A stretch of 64,000 nucleotides of DNA from Steromphala cineraria (lineage: Eukaryota; Mollusca; Gastropoda; Trochida; Trochidae). A program made the translations under genes and the position numbers. The DNA is taken from positions 33,750,450 to 33,814,449 of the forward strand of contig OU744728.1 in NCBI GenBank assembly GCA_916613615.1, read 5' to 3'. Numbering within the stretch: the stretch's first letter is position 1; every line of letters starts with the position of its first letter. Below are positions 1 through 12,132 of the stretch, piece after piece. Under the pieces are notes generated by a model. That model was given only the letters and a program-made list of their open reading frames with translations, searched no databases and had not been told where the DNA came from.

Positions 1-899
1 TTTTTGTTTAGTTCTTTATTAGAACATCTATAAAATATCAAAATTTTTTTTGACTGTTTCAGAAAACTCTTCCAAATAGAGTAATATGCATGAGATTACT
101 GCAACCAATTATACAATAGCTTCTGCAGCGTCATGTAACACCTCGTCTCGAACACTAGTCTTAACCTATATATTAATATTTCGCAAAATAAAACTCTATA
201 AAGTCACTGTAACAATGAAATAAGTTAGAAGAGATTATGAATACGTACCATCAGAGGTTAAATCAACAGTATACAAGTATCCTCACAACATATATACTTC
301 CAAATAAATTTACCCAAAGCAGTTTAAGTTTTACAAACTGTTTTACATTAAATTAACTGTTCTATATCGGTCATTTTGAGTTTATATTTTCGGAAAAACC
401 CAAACATAAAATAATACATAAACTTAGTACTTAATTATTATATGATTGGAATTGAAATACCGAGATCTATGAATAAAAATAAACCATTTTATCAGTCACT
501 AGTGACAATAAAAATGAAACGCATTGTTTTCATTACCTTCACCACGTAGAAATGAGACATCAAAGGACGCTTTATTCACAATAACGTCATTATCCGGCGC
601 GCTTCATTGTAAATGGCAAACCATAAGAAGTGTCCGTGACTACCACATGACTGAGATCCTTCCACACATCACACATGGAAATCATTTTGAATAAACTGAC
701 ATCATATGAGTGTGACATCTTTGAGCTAATGCACTTCTAAATGGCATTGTATCGATTAAGTACAAGTGCTTGATAATAACAAGAAGACATAATCATCAAC
801 TTTCCCCGCCGAAGATGTTTTCATAATAGTTTCCAAAGAGAAAAAAGATTACCTAAAATAAAGATACCCTCGAAAAGAGTAAAAAAATACAACAAATAA
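1..899. other. AT-rich intergenic DNA, nothing recognised
   Basis: No convincing coding frame, exon or bounded repeat was seen. Open frames are short and compositionally random. Confidence 0.5.
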
Positions 900-950
900 T
901 GATAATAAATTTCGATATTACGAAGACACGCTTGAACAATGTCAGAACAC

Positions 951-1040
951 CCAAAAATGGAGCCATTGGCTCTGTAGCTCATCAGGCTTCATATTTAAGT
1001 TTGCTGTGGCCAATGTGGTTTCCCCACAAGGTCTCAAATT
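951..1040 (+). repeat. Truncated copy of the GAGCCA/TAGCTCATCAGGC element
   Basis: Starts with GGAGCCATTGGCTCTGTAGC and TCATCAGGCTTCATAT, the start of the dispersed family found in fuller form at 3189, 34222, 48001 and 50390. The GGACGG tract and terminal GCCTGATGAGCTA are missing, so it is a fragment. Confidence 0.6.
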
Positions 1041-1114
1041 CTAGACTTAAGTATATATGTGATAGGATTTCAGATACCTGTAATCAATACAGAAATGGAA
1101 ATTATATTTTATTC

Positions 1115-1263
1115 AAGAAATAGAAGACGAGTTGGTGTGCATCTATTGTTGAATAAAACATAGCAGGGAGCATAAAACACGAAGGGCGCAGCCCTATTTC
1201 TTTTATGCTCTCTTCTATGTTTTATTCAACGATAGATGCACAACGACGAGTTTTCTATTTCTT
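1115..1263. repeat. Short fold-back element 1
   Basis: Near-perfect inverted arms of about 60 nt. The left arm contains GTGTGCATCTATTGTTGAAT and AAAACATAG; the right arm contains CTATGTTTTATTCAACGATA and GATGCACAAC. The loop includes GAAGGGCGCAGCCC. The arms extend outward through AAGAAATAGAA and TTCTATTTCTT. It is non-coding and could form a hairpin or be a non-autonomous fold-back transposon. Confidence 0.7.
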
Positions 1264-2850
1264 ATATGAGATATCCTTAACAATTACTCACTTTTTCTAT
1301 AAAATCAGTTAAAAATTATGGTCATTTAAAAAAATACATTTTGAAAATAATGATGCCTCACTTCGTAGGACATATTCAGTAGCATTTGACGAGTCCATCA
1401 TTATCTATAGGGGTGGGCGCTCAAATAATCACAAAATCAAACTAGGACTGCCGCGGCAGTACTTAGGTCTTCAAGATTCCTGTTTGACCTTCACACACTG
1501 TTTGACCTTCACTTGGCTTTTTGTCTAAGAGGTAAACAGTAACTAATACATTATGAAAATTACCATATTTCACTTGATATTCAACGTTTAAGCCTTTACA
1601 GAAAATTGAGAACAGAGAATTTCAATGTTAAGGTTTAATCTAATTTTAATGAGATTTATCAAAGATTGTATGATCTGTTGGCTTTCTAATGATATATAGA
1701 ACAATCAATTATCATGTGTCGTTGCTAAGCAATGAGTATTCAAACATACCCACCAAAGCACCCGTATTCCAAAATGCAAACTTTGACCCTTCCTCGTGAC
1801 CGGAAGTAACTGTTCGCGAGCGATTTTATTCTTTTATCTCGAAGACCTTGCTAAAGTCAAGCTCTCATGCAAAAATCATTCAATTCTATGGTCTGGTTTT
1901 TGAGTTATCTGCCCTTGCATTTGGCGATTTGAGATTTTGGTCAACTTTGAAAGGTCACAGCACAAAAAGTATTAACGTTAGGTCTTTCAAAATTAGGAAT
2001 TCAAATCTACAATACTCCAATCTACAATACTCCAGCTACATTCAGTATAAATTTCAGCTCTCTAGTGAAAGTATCTTCAGAGGAGAAGATTGTCAAAGGC
2101 GGGTGGGGTCAGAAACGGTCGAAAATGCACTAAAAGCAAGATGGCGGCCAAACCACGTGACCTACGAATTTGTCCTGATTTCCTTTTTTTCATTATTTTT
2201 CATTGCGCTTCTTATAAAAAAAATATTCAAGTCTCTAAGTGCATTTTGAAAAAAAAATCAATGTTAAATTTTCGATATTGGATTCGAACTTGACCTTTAA
2301 TTTCGATTTTGCCCAAAAGCTTAGCATGTCGATTCCAGGGTAAGGGCTATCAGCATGTCAAGTTTCGTCACATTTGGAGTAGCCGTTTGAGCTGTAGCTC
2401 GTTCACAAAAAAAGTACAAATAATAATAAAAAAGAACTTGAAGAAATCGGATAAAAACAATAGGTCTTCCAGACTTTCGACGCGTGTCCATTTTAACCTT
2501 TGATCTCGGTTCTATCAATCAACATGGCGCTTCCGAAGTCAGGGTTGGGGCCCTTGGTATCATGTCCGTCACTGGTCACAGAAATGAGCAGTCTTTGAAA
2601 AGCTACATGACAACTCCATCTTACAGGGGAACAACGCTGCGACCAATGCTCTCCCTCCGACATTCTACGTCAGGTCACGTCGCCCCGTAGCATTTGTGAC
2701 GTTGACACACGTCAACCGTCTCTGCCAAGCAACGTGTCATATAGCTCAACCTATACAATTTGTACTCCTGTTCATGGTGTACAGCTCCTCCAGTCAGCTA
2801 ATATTAGCGGTGGGATCATCAACTTCAACTTTTATAACAACAGCAAAAAC
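1264..2850. other. Non-coding, probably old repeat DNA
   Basis: No convincing gene. Open frames at 1848-2518 overlap on both strands and show no coding character. The stretch at about 2395-2490 (CAAATAATAATAA, then AATAGGTCTTCCAGACTTTC) resembles 21860-21930, so both probably carry ends of the same dispersed repeat. Confidence 0.45.
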
Positions 2851-4490
2851 TAGAGCCATGGGCTCTGTAGTTCATCAGGCTTTACTTTTGATTATCGCTA
2901 TATAGGGTGTGGCCAATGTGGTGCCCCCTTAGTAGGGGCCATGGGGCAACCAAAGCAACAATTTATAATCCTTCAGATAAGGAGTTTGTACACAAAGTTT
3001 CAGCTTTCTAGGCCTTCTGCTTCTGGAGAAGAAGATGAAAATAGGTTTTTAGGGCATGGTCCCTTAGGCCTATATTAGGGGCCACAGGGCCACCAAAGCT
3101 ACAATTTATAATCCTCACTAGTCAAGGAGTCTGTACACAAAGTTTTAGCTTTCTAGGCCTAATGCTTCTGGAGAAAAAGATAAAAAAATAGAGCCATTGG
3201 CTCTGTAGCTCATCAGGCATCATATCAAGTTTGCTTTATACAGGCCAGTTGAGCTAAAAATGAAACTGATGTTACCTATTGCAAGAAAACCTATAAAAAA
3301 ATTACAAAACAAATGTAACTATTTCGGAATAAATTTCCTTACCCAAATGATTTATTATTATTCAACACTTTCTAGATCGCCAATATCAGACAGTGAAAGA
3401 AGTCCACACTAAAATATCCAAGGAAAATTTTTTTGCCATAGACTGTCATCTAATGGAGAAAAATAGGTTTTTAAGATTGTGACCCCTGTGACCCTATTTG
3501 GGGTCATGGGGTCACGAAACCTACAGTTTAGAATCCCAATTGGCCAAGGAGTCTACATGCAGTCTTTCAGCTCAATAGACCTTTTGGAGCTAAAGATGAT
3601 GATGAAAATAAGTTTTTAAGGTTGTGACCCCTGTGACCCTATTTGGGGTCATGGGGTCACGAAATCTACAATTTAGAATCCCCATTTGGCAAAGAGTCTA
3701 CACACAACTTTTCAGCTCTCTAGACCTTTTGGAACTGGAGAAGAAGATGAAAATTGGATTTTTAAGGTTTTGACCAATGTGACCCCGTTTGGGGTCATGG
3801 GGTCACCAAACCTAAAATTTAGAATCCTCATTGGTCAAGGAGTCTACACACAACTTTTCAACTCTTTAGACCTTTTGGAGCTGGAGAAGAAGATGAAAAT
3901 AGGTTTTTAAGGTTTTGACCAATTTTCATAGGGTCACAAAATCTACACTTCAGAATCTTCATTGGCCAAGGAGTCTACACACAACTTTTCAGCTCTCTAG
4001 ATCTTTTGGAACTTGATAATAAGATGAAAATAAGTTTTTAAGGTTTTTTTACCCCTGTGACCCCATTTGGGGTCATGGGGTCACACAATCTACAATTTAG
4101 AATCCCCATTTGCCAAGGAGTCTGCACATCAAATTTTAGCTCTCTAGAGTCGATGGTTCTGGAGAAGGAGTCGAAAATGTGAAAAATTTATGGATGGACG
4201 GAAATAGATTGACGGATGGACGGATGGAAATAGGTTTTAAGGGCATGGCCCTTTCGGCCCCTATTACATGCCATAGGGTCACCAAATCTATAGATCATAA
4301 TCCTCTCTAGTCAGGGAGATTTCACAAGATTTCTGCTTTCTATTTGGTTCTGGAGAAGAAGAAGAAAGTAGGTTTTTAGGGTATGGCTTCTGTGGCCCTT
4401 ATTAGGGGTCACAGGGTTACTTAAGTTACAATCTATACTCCTCACTGGTCAAGGAGTCTATATACAAGATTTCAGCTTGAGGTTTGAAGT
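2851..4490 (+). repeat. Two adjacent or nested GAGCCA elements with about 145-bp internal repeats
   Basis: Copies begin at 2851 and 3189 with TAGAGCCATNGGCTCTGTAG and a TCATCAGGC block. The second holds several degenerate units of about 145 bp, each with GTGACCCCTGTGACCC, then TTTGGGGTCATGGGGTCAC, then CAAGGAGTCTACACACAAC, then GAACTGGAGAAGAAGATGAA. A GATGGACGGATGG tract at about 4192-4227 marks a former element end, and further related sequence continues to about 4490. No protein is encoded. The family looks like a non-autonomous element with internal satellite-like repeats. Confidence 0.65.
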
Positions 4491-5030
4491 TTTTCCTTTA
4501 AAGGGGGTCTCCAACTTCAATTTTTCACTTCCAGTGTTTTATTATCGAGGCCCCGAGAGGGTCGTAAATCTCGATCAGCGCGCTGCCTACTCTGCGCTAT
4601 TTTAACTGCGCAGCAACCTAGTCTAGCATGGTATGGGGAACCAGCGGTTTCGTAGAGACCGATTTTTTCAGGGAAAAAGCTTCGTAGAGGTCTTCAAATT
4701 TTCATTTAATATTGTGAATATATATTATATACTTTGATGTAATATTTACAAAGTATCTACTCAGTTTATTTATACAAGACATTACATCGATCGTATTAAT
4801 ACATTGGATGTACAATTATTCTCCTTTGAATATGTATACTATCATTAACAATGATAATTTTATTGCTTATATGAACTTATTTCACAATTTGTCACTTTAT
4901 ACGAAACTTTTTCATAACGAACCTGTAAAAATCCCATCTACGAACACGTTTCCTCTACGAATAAACCTACACAAAGGTATGGTTGCTTCTCTTTCATCTT
5001 ATCATATATTTTTACGAAATATTGAATGAG

Positions 5031-5049
5031 GGGGGGGGGGGGGGGGGGG
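5031..5049 (+). repeat. Poly-G tract
   Basis: A run of about 19 G. The matching site in copy 2 (near 10056) has about 12 G. A second run near 5323 is also shorter here than its partner near 10341. Length may be affected by sequencing error. Confidence 0.8.
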
Positions 5050-6248
5050 TATTTCCTTAACTCGTATGAACAAGAAAAAAACATACCTGCTAAAAGTATC
5101 CATGTATAAGATCCGTTGCATTTGTTAACATCATACATGCTTGTTGTTGGATTTGGGTTTAACGTCTTCCTCACCACACGGTGATGTCGCCGACGTGGGG
5201 TCTAAGCCTGAATTATTTCCAAAAAAGGGGGCATGAAATTTAGAATAGGTCTTAGACACCCAAGTAAAATTAATAAAAGTTCTAAAGTGGTTAAAATTAA
5301 TTTAGAATTTGGAATAGAGTGAGGGGGGGGGGGGGGCTGATTTTATGAATAGTAAGTAAATAAATAGTGGTGTTAAATGGCGTGGTACCCGAAAGAGATA
5401 GAAAGCATATATTATGTATGGGAAATTATATTGAGGTAAAAAGGTTTAAAGTAGTAATCGAGATGGTATTTTTAATTGTGATAAAATAAAATTGTAGTTG
5501 AATAATTGTGTTTGAATTGTATTTATAGTTATTTGTAATTAGTAATGTTTTATAATTAAATTTATTGATAATTGAGTGAATGGAGAAATACTTATCTTTT
5601 TGGTTTGATATACTTAGTCTGTTATTTGCTGTTGTTTCCAGCGTTGGTATCTTCGCAATGTGCGTTTTTTCTTTCTTGCAGGTCGTCTAACTGGTATTGT
5701 ACCTATGTAAAGTGCAGGGGGTAGTCTAACCATACACTTAAGGTACAATACCTGTCCTCCCCACTGAACCCGATTAAGAACCAGGCAGTGAGGGTTTTGA
5801 GGTTTGCTACTGGGAAAATTACCAGTTATAATTTAGTAAAGTGCCGGGGGTAGCCACACCGTGCACTTTTAATGAAGAGTTTTAACCATTTTGCCCTGTG
5901 CCAAGTCCTACCATTTATCCCAAATATGGGAGTGGTAAATATTATTTTAGGTATTAGGTGGAAATCTCCCGTCGGGAGCCTACGCGCCTGTTTGTATAGG
6001 CTTGCGCGAGTGGTCCCGAGGTAATGTATATCGTGAACCTATCTCACCAACCAGCTCTGGTCGTGGGTCGCCATGACCAACACTTACCAGAAGAAGGAGG
6101 TTTAAGAGATCAGTCTCGCTTCCGTAGGGTCCTTCTGGGAGTTTTTACCCGTGGGGTGGTTGTTAGGGTTTAGTGACCCTTAAATTGGGTAGGGGATGAG
6201 GGGTAGGTAATGGTTAGGAGTTTGGGTGTAAGGCTAGGTGGTTATTAA

Positions 6249-7013
6249 TTATAATGTTTTATACAATTTGGTTTGTAGTAGGAATACTGAAAGGTACTGG
6301 TAATTTTTAGCATTGGCTAAAAGTTCTTGTGGGTTGTTAGCGCTTACATTTTCAAGGAGTTGTCCCCTGTGTTTTTGGTATTTATCACATTGAAACAGAA
6401 TGTGATGTATGGTGTCTTCGACATTACATTGATTGCATAGATTATTTGGTGCTTTCCCTATTTTGTGGAGATAAACCCCATTGCGAACATTGTTAAGCCT
6501 AAGTCTAGTTATGGCTACATCAACCCTTCTAAAGTTGTGGAAGTTTTTAACCTTTGTAACTTTTGTAGGTTGTACTTGATAGTACTGGGTATGTCCCCAG
6601 TTGCCTTTAAAGTTTGTGTTGTATTCATCCGTTCTAATTGATTTAACAATGCTCTTAATTTCTTTTTTAGTAAATGGTATGTTGACATTATTGCTGTGGG
6701 TTAGACCTGCTTTTGCTGCTCGGTCGGCTCTTTCGTTGCCTGTTAGGCCTATGTGGGAAGGCACCCATATAAATCTAACATTGTTGTTATCCTGAGTTAG
6801 ATCATTATACCCCTGGTAAATTTGGTGTAGAAGTTCATGACTATTTTTTTCCGTTTTGTTTTGTATAGCTTGCAGTGAGCTGAGTGAATCTGTAAATATA
6901 GCTATATTTTTGTGTTTGAAGCCTTTACTGATAATGAGTGCTTGTCGAATAGCTACAAGTTCAGCTGTGAAGATAGAGGTTTTGTCTGGTAGTTTAAGGG
7001 ATATATCATACAT
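6249..7013 (-). pseudogene. LINE ORF C-terminal fragment: RNase H plus zinc-knuckle, copy 1
   Basis: This 254-residue open frame is the end of a non-LTR retrotransposon polyprotein. RNase H features are TAELVAI (catalytic Glu 18), FTDSLSSLQAI (Asp 42), WVPSHIGLTGNERAD (residues 83-97, Asp 97). The first catalytic Asp (the TDGS strand) is absent because the fragment begins downstream of it. The C-terminal part has a CCHC-like knuckle, CNQCNVEDTIHHILFQC (193-209), typical of RNase H-bearing LINEs of the Jockey/I-type groups. The start is simply the first ATG; the true ORF was longer. No reverse transcriptase remains, so it cannot be autonomous. Its protein sequence is identical to copy 2. Confidence 0.85.
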
Positions 7014-7130
7014 GCTCCATCAAGGTTTAACATATAGTGATGACGGGGAGTCCTATGAAATAAATTTACATTCTTTTTCTTCTTTTCATTGGTCGGATAA
7101 TATTCTTCAATATCATTGGTTAAAATTTTG

Positions 7131-7280
7131 TCTGCAGAAAGGTGCCAGGACAATTGGCGGTCACTGCCATGTACGAATACGTTAGTCACTAGTCTAGACA
7201 TTCGGTCTGCAGTAAGATACCAAGACAGTCGGCGGTCACTGTTATGTACAAATTCGTTGGTCACTAGGCCAGACAATCTG
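7131..7280 (+). repeat. Imperfect tandem duplication of about 75 bp
   Basis: Two copies, each with CTGCAG, GGCGGTCACTG, ATGTAC and GTCACTAG in the same order. Non-coding flank of LINE copy 1. Confidence 0.6.
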
Positions 7281-7709
7281 TCGCCTATTGTGATGACAAG
7301 TTAGTTAGTGCCCGGACAGTTATGTCACTGTTTACGTCATACGACTAGACATTTCGCACTTTCATTGCTATAGATACACAACGTATAAAATGACAGGTGT
7401 CCGGTCGTCATAAAAGAAAATTACAGAGATAGATAAGGTGGTACTAACGAGATGTATAGTTTATCAATGTATTGGGTGTGAGTACAGTGATTACAAATAT
7501 CAGCGATGTATTTTATCATCCTCACTATCAAACAAGTAAAAATAATCCTGTTTATTTCACTGCCTGAAATCCGAGGAGACCTTACTGTTTATGATACCTG
7601 TTAAAGAAAGATGATAAATATTTGATCTATTTGAAACATTTAGACAAAGATTAAATCTTAACTCAATTTAACAACAGCAACGCACATCCATAAAAAAAGC
7701 TTTATGAAA

Positions 7710-8432
7710 GGTTATAATCGGTGTTCGGTAAAACAGTCCCGGTAAAAAGTCCTAATTTTGCCTAGGAAAAAAGTCCTATTTGTAAAACCCAAAGATTTTG
7801 ATTAAAAAGTTTATTTACATGTACTTTGTTTGCATATGATTCAACATACACTTATGATATCGTGATATTTGTGACATTTCTGAATCACATTAATATTTCA
7901 ACATAACATCAACAAATTTATCATTTTTTAACCAATCGATGGTTCGCCAGGCACTTGAAGAAGTTGAAGAACTTGGTGTTCCACCCTTCGCAAACATTGT
8001 TAGTATCTCCTGATAGAGTTGCCTTCTTTGATTAACTCAGCTAAACTCGCATGACAATGCAGAACTGCTTTGATCCAGTCAGCTAAAAATCATACATTCA
8101 AGTCGTTGAGTTCTTCAATACAATTATAAGCTCTCAATTTTAATCCTTAATTAGTTATCGTAACATCCTTCTTGGTTAAATTTAATAATTTAATCCATGT
8201 ATTTAGAGTCATTGACATAAACACTTCATACTTTCTTTACAATATCAATTGCAAAGATTACTTTCTCAGTTAAAACAAACATAGTTTTCAATTATTAATA
8301 CTCAAGGATGCATTCTTTACAAAAACTTTGATGTCAAGATCAATGTAATCTGTTTTAACGATAAAAGGACTTTTTCCTAAGGACTTTTTTTCTGGTACTA
8401 TTTTTCCGAGGACTTTTTTACCTATAATCTTA
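7710..8432. mobile_element. Probable MITE with degenerate inverted ends
   Basis: The left end has GGTTATAATCGGTGTTCGG followed by repeated TAAAAAGTCCT. The right end, reverse-complemented, has GATTATAGGTAAAAAAGTCC followed by CGG and AAAAAGTCCT. No coding capacity. Family and target-site duplication are uncertain. Confidence 0.4.
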
Positions 8433-8835
8433 TTATCAACCTTTTATCCTCAACGGACATTTTTCATCGACTTGGCATGTGATATTGAACTCTAAACATT
8501 TGTCCATTACCTCATGATAAACTCACGAAGATATATGAGTGAATGTTTTAATTTATGGTACGTAATAAGTTTGCAGATGTTGCTGGGTATGCCTAGTATT
8601 GAAGTTTGATTTGACATAAGGATGATTTTATTCGGCAACTATCTATCTGGCTATCTTGGAAAACAGTAACATTTAACTATTACAACAATTTCTCAACAAG
8701 AGTAATAGACTCTCTTGACTTAACTTTGATTTATTTTTTTATCTGAGGCTGCAGCCAGAAAATTAGAACATTGCCGTAGGATAATAGCTATTTATTCTGT
8801 TATCTTAAAAAACTACACAATTGAACGGGTGCACT

Positions 8836-9098
8836 CACATGTAAGAAGAGGATTTTGCCAGTTCAAAACAAGTATACTTTGTTGAAGTTATTCAAGACCG
8901 ATTATTATTCTAAAATGAGTGATCTCTTTAAAAACTATTTTTCAAATTGTTACCTATGTACGGATTGTGTTCATCGATATGATGTTATCATCCGCAAATT
9001 ATCTTTGTTTTCTGAAGGACACGCATTTGAATAAGCCTATTGGTTGTTTGCGTATCCTATTTCATGTATGATTAACATTACTTTTTTTTCCGATCACC
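8836..9098 (+). repeat. Sequence A, left copy (263 bp direct repeat)
   Basis: Begins CACATGTAAGAAGAGGATTT and ends CCGATCACC directly before TTAA. Apparently identical to 16250-16512, and in each case followed by the same 420-bp module, but in opposite orientations. Confidence 0.85.
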
Positions 9099-9102
9099 TT
9101 AA

Positions 9103-9522
9103 AGGGGAACTAGTACTTCGAGGCTTTCACGCCTAATTGACCAGCAGTTACGTAATGCCATAGCCGAGGAAAGAGGTCACGTGACACGGACTGGGCGCCG
9201 GCCAAACGAGGTGCGGTCATTGGGACCGGGGAATTTCCCTTTATGACATGCGGTCGTTGATTGGCTGAATCATTATCTTGTTCCTATCGAGCTGTTTTGT
9301 CTTAGAGAAATGTTTTCGGATCTAAAATGACCCAGCGGAATAGAATTGAACAATCATGACGTTTTATCAGATGAAACAAAATTAACACTCATTGTCGTGT
9401 AGCTTCAGATTTTCAAATTCTGTATAGTATAGTTTTGTAACCAAAATGTTTTATACAATCTTCATTTATGCTTAAGTAACATCACAACAGTACAGTATTG
9501 AATAAGTTAATATATATGCATG
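9103..9522 (+). mobile_element. TTAA-bounded module B, forward copy
   Basis: A 420-bp segment between TTAA at 9099-9102 and TTAA at 9523-9526. It begins AGGGGAACTAGTACTTCG and ends TATATATGCATG. The reverse complement lies at 16517-16938, also between two TTAA sites. The two ends do not match each other, so it is not a simple terminal-inverted-repeat MITE. It may be one arm of a large fold-back element, or a module that can invert. No coding frame. Confidence 0.75.
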
Positions 9523-12132
9523 TTAAAGGGGGTCTCCAACTTCAATTTTTCACTTCCAGTGTTTTATTATCGAGGCCCCGAGAGGGTCGTAAATCTCGAT
9601 CAGCGCGCTGCCTACTCTGCGCTATTTTAACTGCGCAGCAACCTAGTCTAGCATGGTATGGGGAACCAGCGGTTTCGTAGAGACCGATTTTTTCAGGGAA
9701 AAAGCTTCGTAGAGGTCTTCAAATTTTCATTTAATATTGTGAATATATATTATATACTTTGATGTAATATTTACAAAGTATCTACTCAGTTTATTTATAC
9801 AAGACATTACATCGATCGTATTAATACATTGGATGTACAATTATTCTCCTTTGAATATGTATACTATCATTAACAATGATAATTTTATTGCTTATATGAA
9901 CTTATTTCACAATTTGTCACTTTATACGAAACTTTTTCATAACGAACCTGTAAAAATCCCATCTACGAACACGTTTCCTCTACGAATAAACCTACACAAA
10001 GGTATGGTTGCTTCTCTTTCATCTTATCATATATTTTTACGAAATATTGAATGAGGGGGGGGGGGGGGTATTTCCTTAACTCGTATGAACAAGAAAAAAA
10101 CATACCTGCTAAAAGTATCCATGTATAAGATCCGTTGCATTTGTTAACATCATACATGCGTGTTGTTGGATTTGGGTTTAACGTCTTCCTCACCACACGG
10201 TGATGTCGCCGACGTGGGGTCTAAGCCTGAATTATTTCCAAAAAAGGGGGCATGAAATTTAGAATAGGTCTTAGACACCCAAGTAAAATTAATAAAAGTT
10301 CTAAAGTGGTTAAAATTAATTTAGAATTTGGAATAGAGTGAGGGGGGGGGGGGGGGGGGGGGGGGCTGATTTTATGAATAGTAAGTAAATAAATAGTGGT
10401 GTTAAATGGCGTGGTACCTGAAAGAGATAGAAAGCATATATTATGTATGGGAAATTATATTGAGGTAAAAAGGTTTAAAGTAGTATTTGAGATGGTATTT
10501 TTAATTGTGATAAAATAAAATTGTAGTTGAATAATTGTGTTTGAATTGTATTTATAGTTATTTGTAATTAGTAATGTTTTATAATTAAATTTATTGATAA
10601 TTGAGTGAATGGAGAAATACTTATCTTTTTGGTTTGATATACTTAGTCTGTTATTTGCTGTTGTTTCCAGCGTTGGTATCTTCGCAATGTGCGTTTTTTC
10701 TTTCTTGCAGGTCGTCTAACTGGTATTGTACCTATGTAAAGTGCAGGGGGTAGTCTAACCATACACTTAAGGTACAATACCTGTCCTCCCCACTGAACCC
10801 GATTAAGAACCAGGCAGTGAGGGTTTTGAGGTTTGCTACTGGGAAAATTACCAGTTATAATTTAGTAAAGTGCCGGGGGTAGCCACACCGTGCACTTTTA
10901 ATGAAGAGTTTTAACCATTTTGCCCTGTGCCAAGTCCTACCATTTATCCCAAATATGGGAGTGGTAAATATTATTTTAGGTATTAGGTGGAAATCTCCCG
11001 TCGGGAGCCTACGCGCCTGTTTGTATAGGCTTGCGCGAGTGGTCCCGAGGTAATGTATATCGTGAACCTATCTCACCAACCAGCTCTGGTCGTGGGTCGC
11101 CATGACCAACACTTACCAGAAGAAGGAGGTTTAAGAGATCAGTCTCGCTTCCGTAGGGTCCTTCTGGGAGTTTTTACCCGTGGGGTGGTTGTTAGGGTTT
11201 AGTGACCCTTAAATTGGGTAGGGGATGAGGGGTAGGTAATGGTTAGGAGTTTGGGTGTAAGGCTAGGTGGTTATTAATTATAATGTTTTATACAATTTGG
11301 TTTGTAGTAGGAATACTGAAAGGTACTGGTAATTTTTAGCATTGGCTAAAAGTTCTTGTGGGTTGTTAGCGCTTACATTTTCAAGGAGTTGTCCCCTGTG
11401 TTTTTGGTATTTATCACATTGAAACAGAATGTGATGTATGGTGTCTTCGACATTACATTGATTGCATAGATTATTTGGTGCTTTCCCTATTTTGTGGAGA
11501 TAAACCCCATTGCGAACATTGTTAAGCCTAAGTCTAGTTATGGCTACATCAACCCTTCTAAAGTTGTGGAAGTTTTTAACCTTTGTAACTTTTGTAGGTT
11601 GTACTTGATAGTACTGGGTATGTCCCCAGTTGCCTTTAAAGTTTGTGTTGTATTCATCCGTTCTAATTGATTTAACAATGCTCTTAATTTCTTTTTTAGT
11701 AAATGGTATGTTGACATTATTGCTGTGGGTTAGACCTGCTTTTGCTGCTCGGTCGGCTCTTTCGTTGCCTGTTAGGCCTATGTGGGAAGGCACCCATATA
11801 AATCTAACATTGTTGTTATCCTGAGTTAGATCATTATACCCCTGGTAAATTTGGTGTAGAAGTTCATGACTATTTTTTTCCGTTTTGTTTTGTATAGCTT
11901 GCAGTGAGCTGAGTGAATCTGTAAATATAGCTATATTTTTGTGTTTGAAGCCTTTACTGATAATGAGTGCTTGTCGAATAGCTACAAGTTCAGCTGTGAA
12001 GATAGAGGTTTTGTCTGGTAGTTTAAGGGATATATCATACATGCTCCATCAAGGTTTAACATATAGTGATGACGGGGAGTCCTATGAAATAAATTTACAT
12101 TCTTTTTCTTCTTTTCATTGGTCGGATAATAT
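9523..12132 (-). mobile_element. Truncated RNase H-bearing LINE segment, copy 2
   Basis: Near-identical partner of 4498-7103. It starts at the TTAA closing module B (TTAAAGGGGGTCTCC) and its far end at 12132 abuts the intact LINE. Poly-G runs near 10056 and 10341 differ in length from copy 1. Confidence 0.8.
11278..12042 (-). pseudogene. LINE ORF C-terminal fragment: RNase H plus zinc-knuckle, copy 2
   Basis: A 254-residue frame identical in protein sequence to that at 6249-7013, with the same missing first catalytic Asp. The identity of both frame and flanks implies a very recent duplication of the whole 2.6-kb block. It is not expected to make a functional element protein. Confidence 0.85.

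Larger units (their letters stand above)
4498..7103 (-). mobile_element. Truncated RNase H-bearing LINE segment, copy 1
   Basis: This 2.6-kb block is almost identical to 9523-12132; a few substitutions and different poly-G lengths were seen. On the minus strand it runs from a truncated RNase H/zinc-knuckle coding region (7013-6249) into a long untranslated region and ends at GGAGACCCCCTTTAA. Both copies start at the same internal point (after ATATTATCCGACC on the minus strand) although their flanks differ. That is unexpected for independent retrotransposition and suggests the truncated unit was copied as DNA. Confidence 0.8.

Noticed and set aside
1848..2518. Overlapping open frames on both strands (133, 67, 65 residues)
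   Set aside because: No recognised domain, strands conflict, and local sequence resembles dispersed non-coding repeats.
4579..4599. tRNA-like A box (minus strand TAGCGCAGAGTAGGCAGCGC) suggesting a SINE or tRNA
   Set aside because: No convincing B box (GGTTCGANNCC) at the right distance and no cloverleaf could be drawn.
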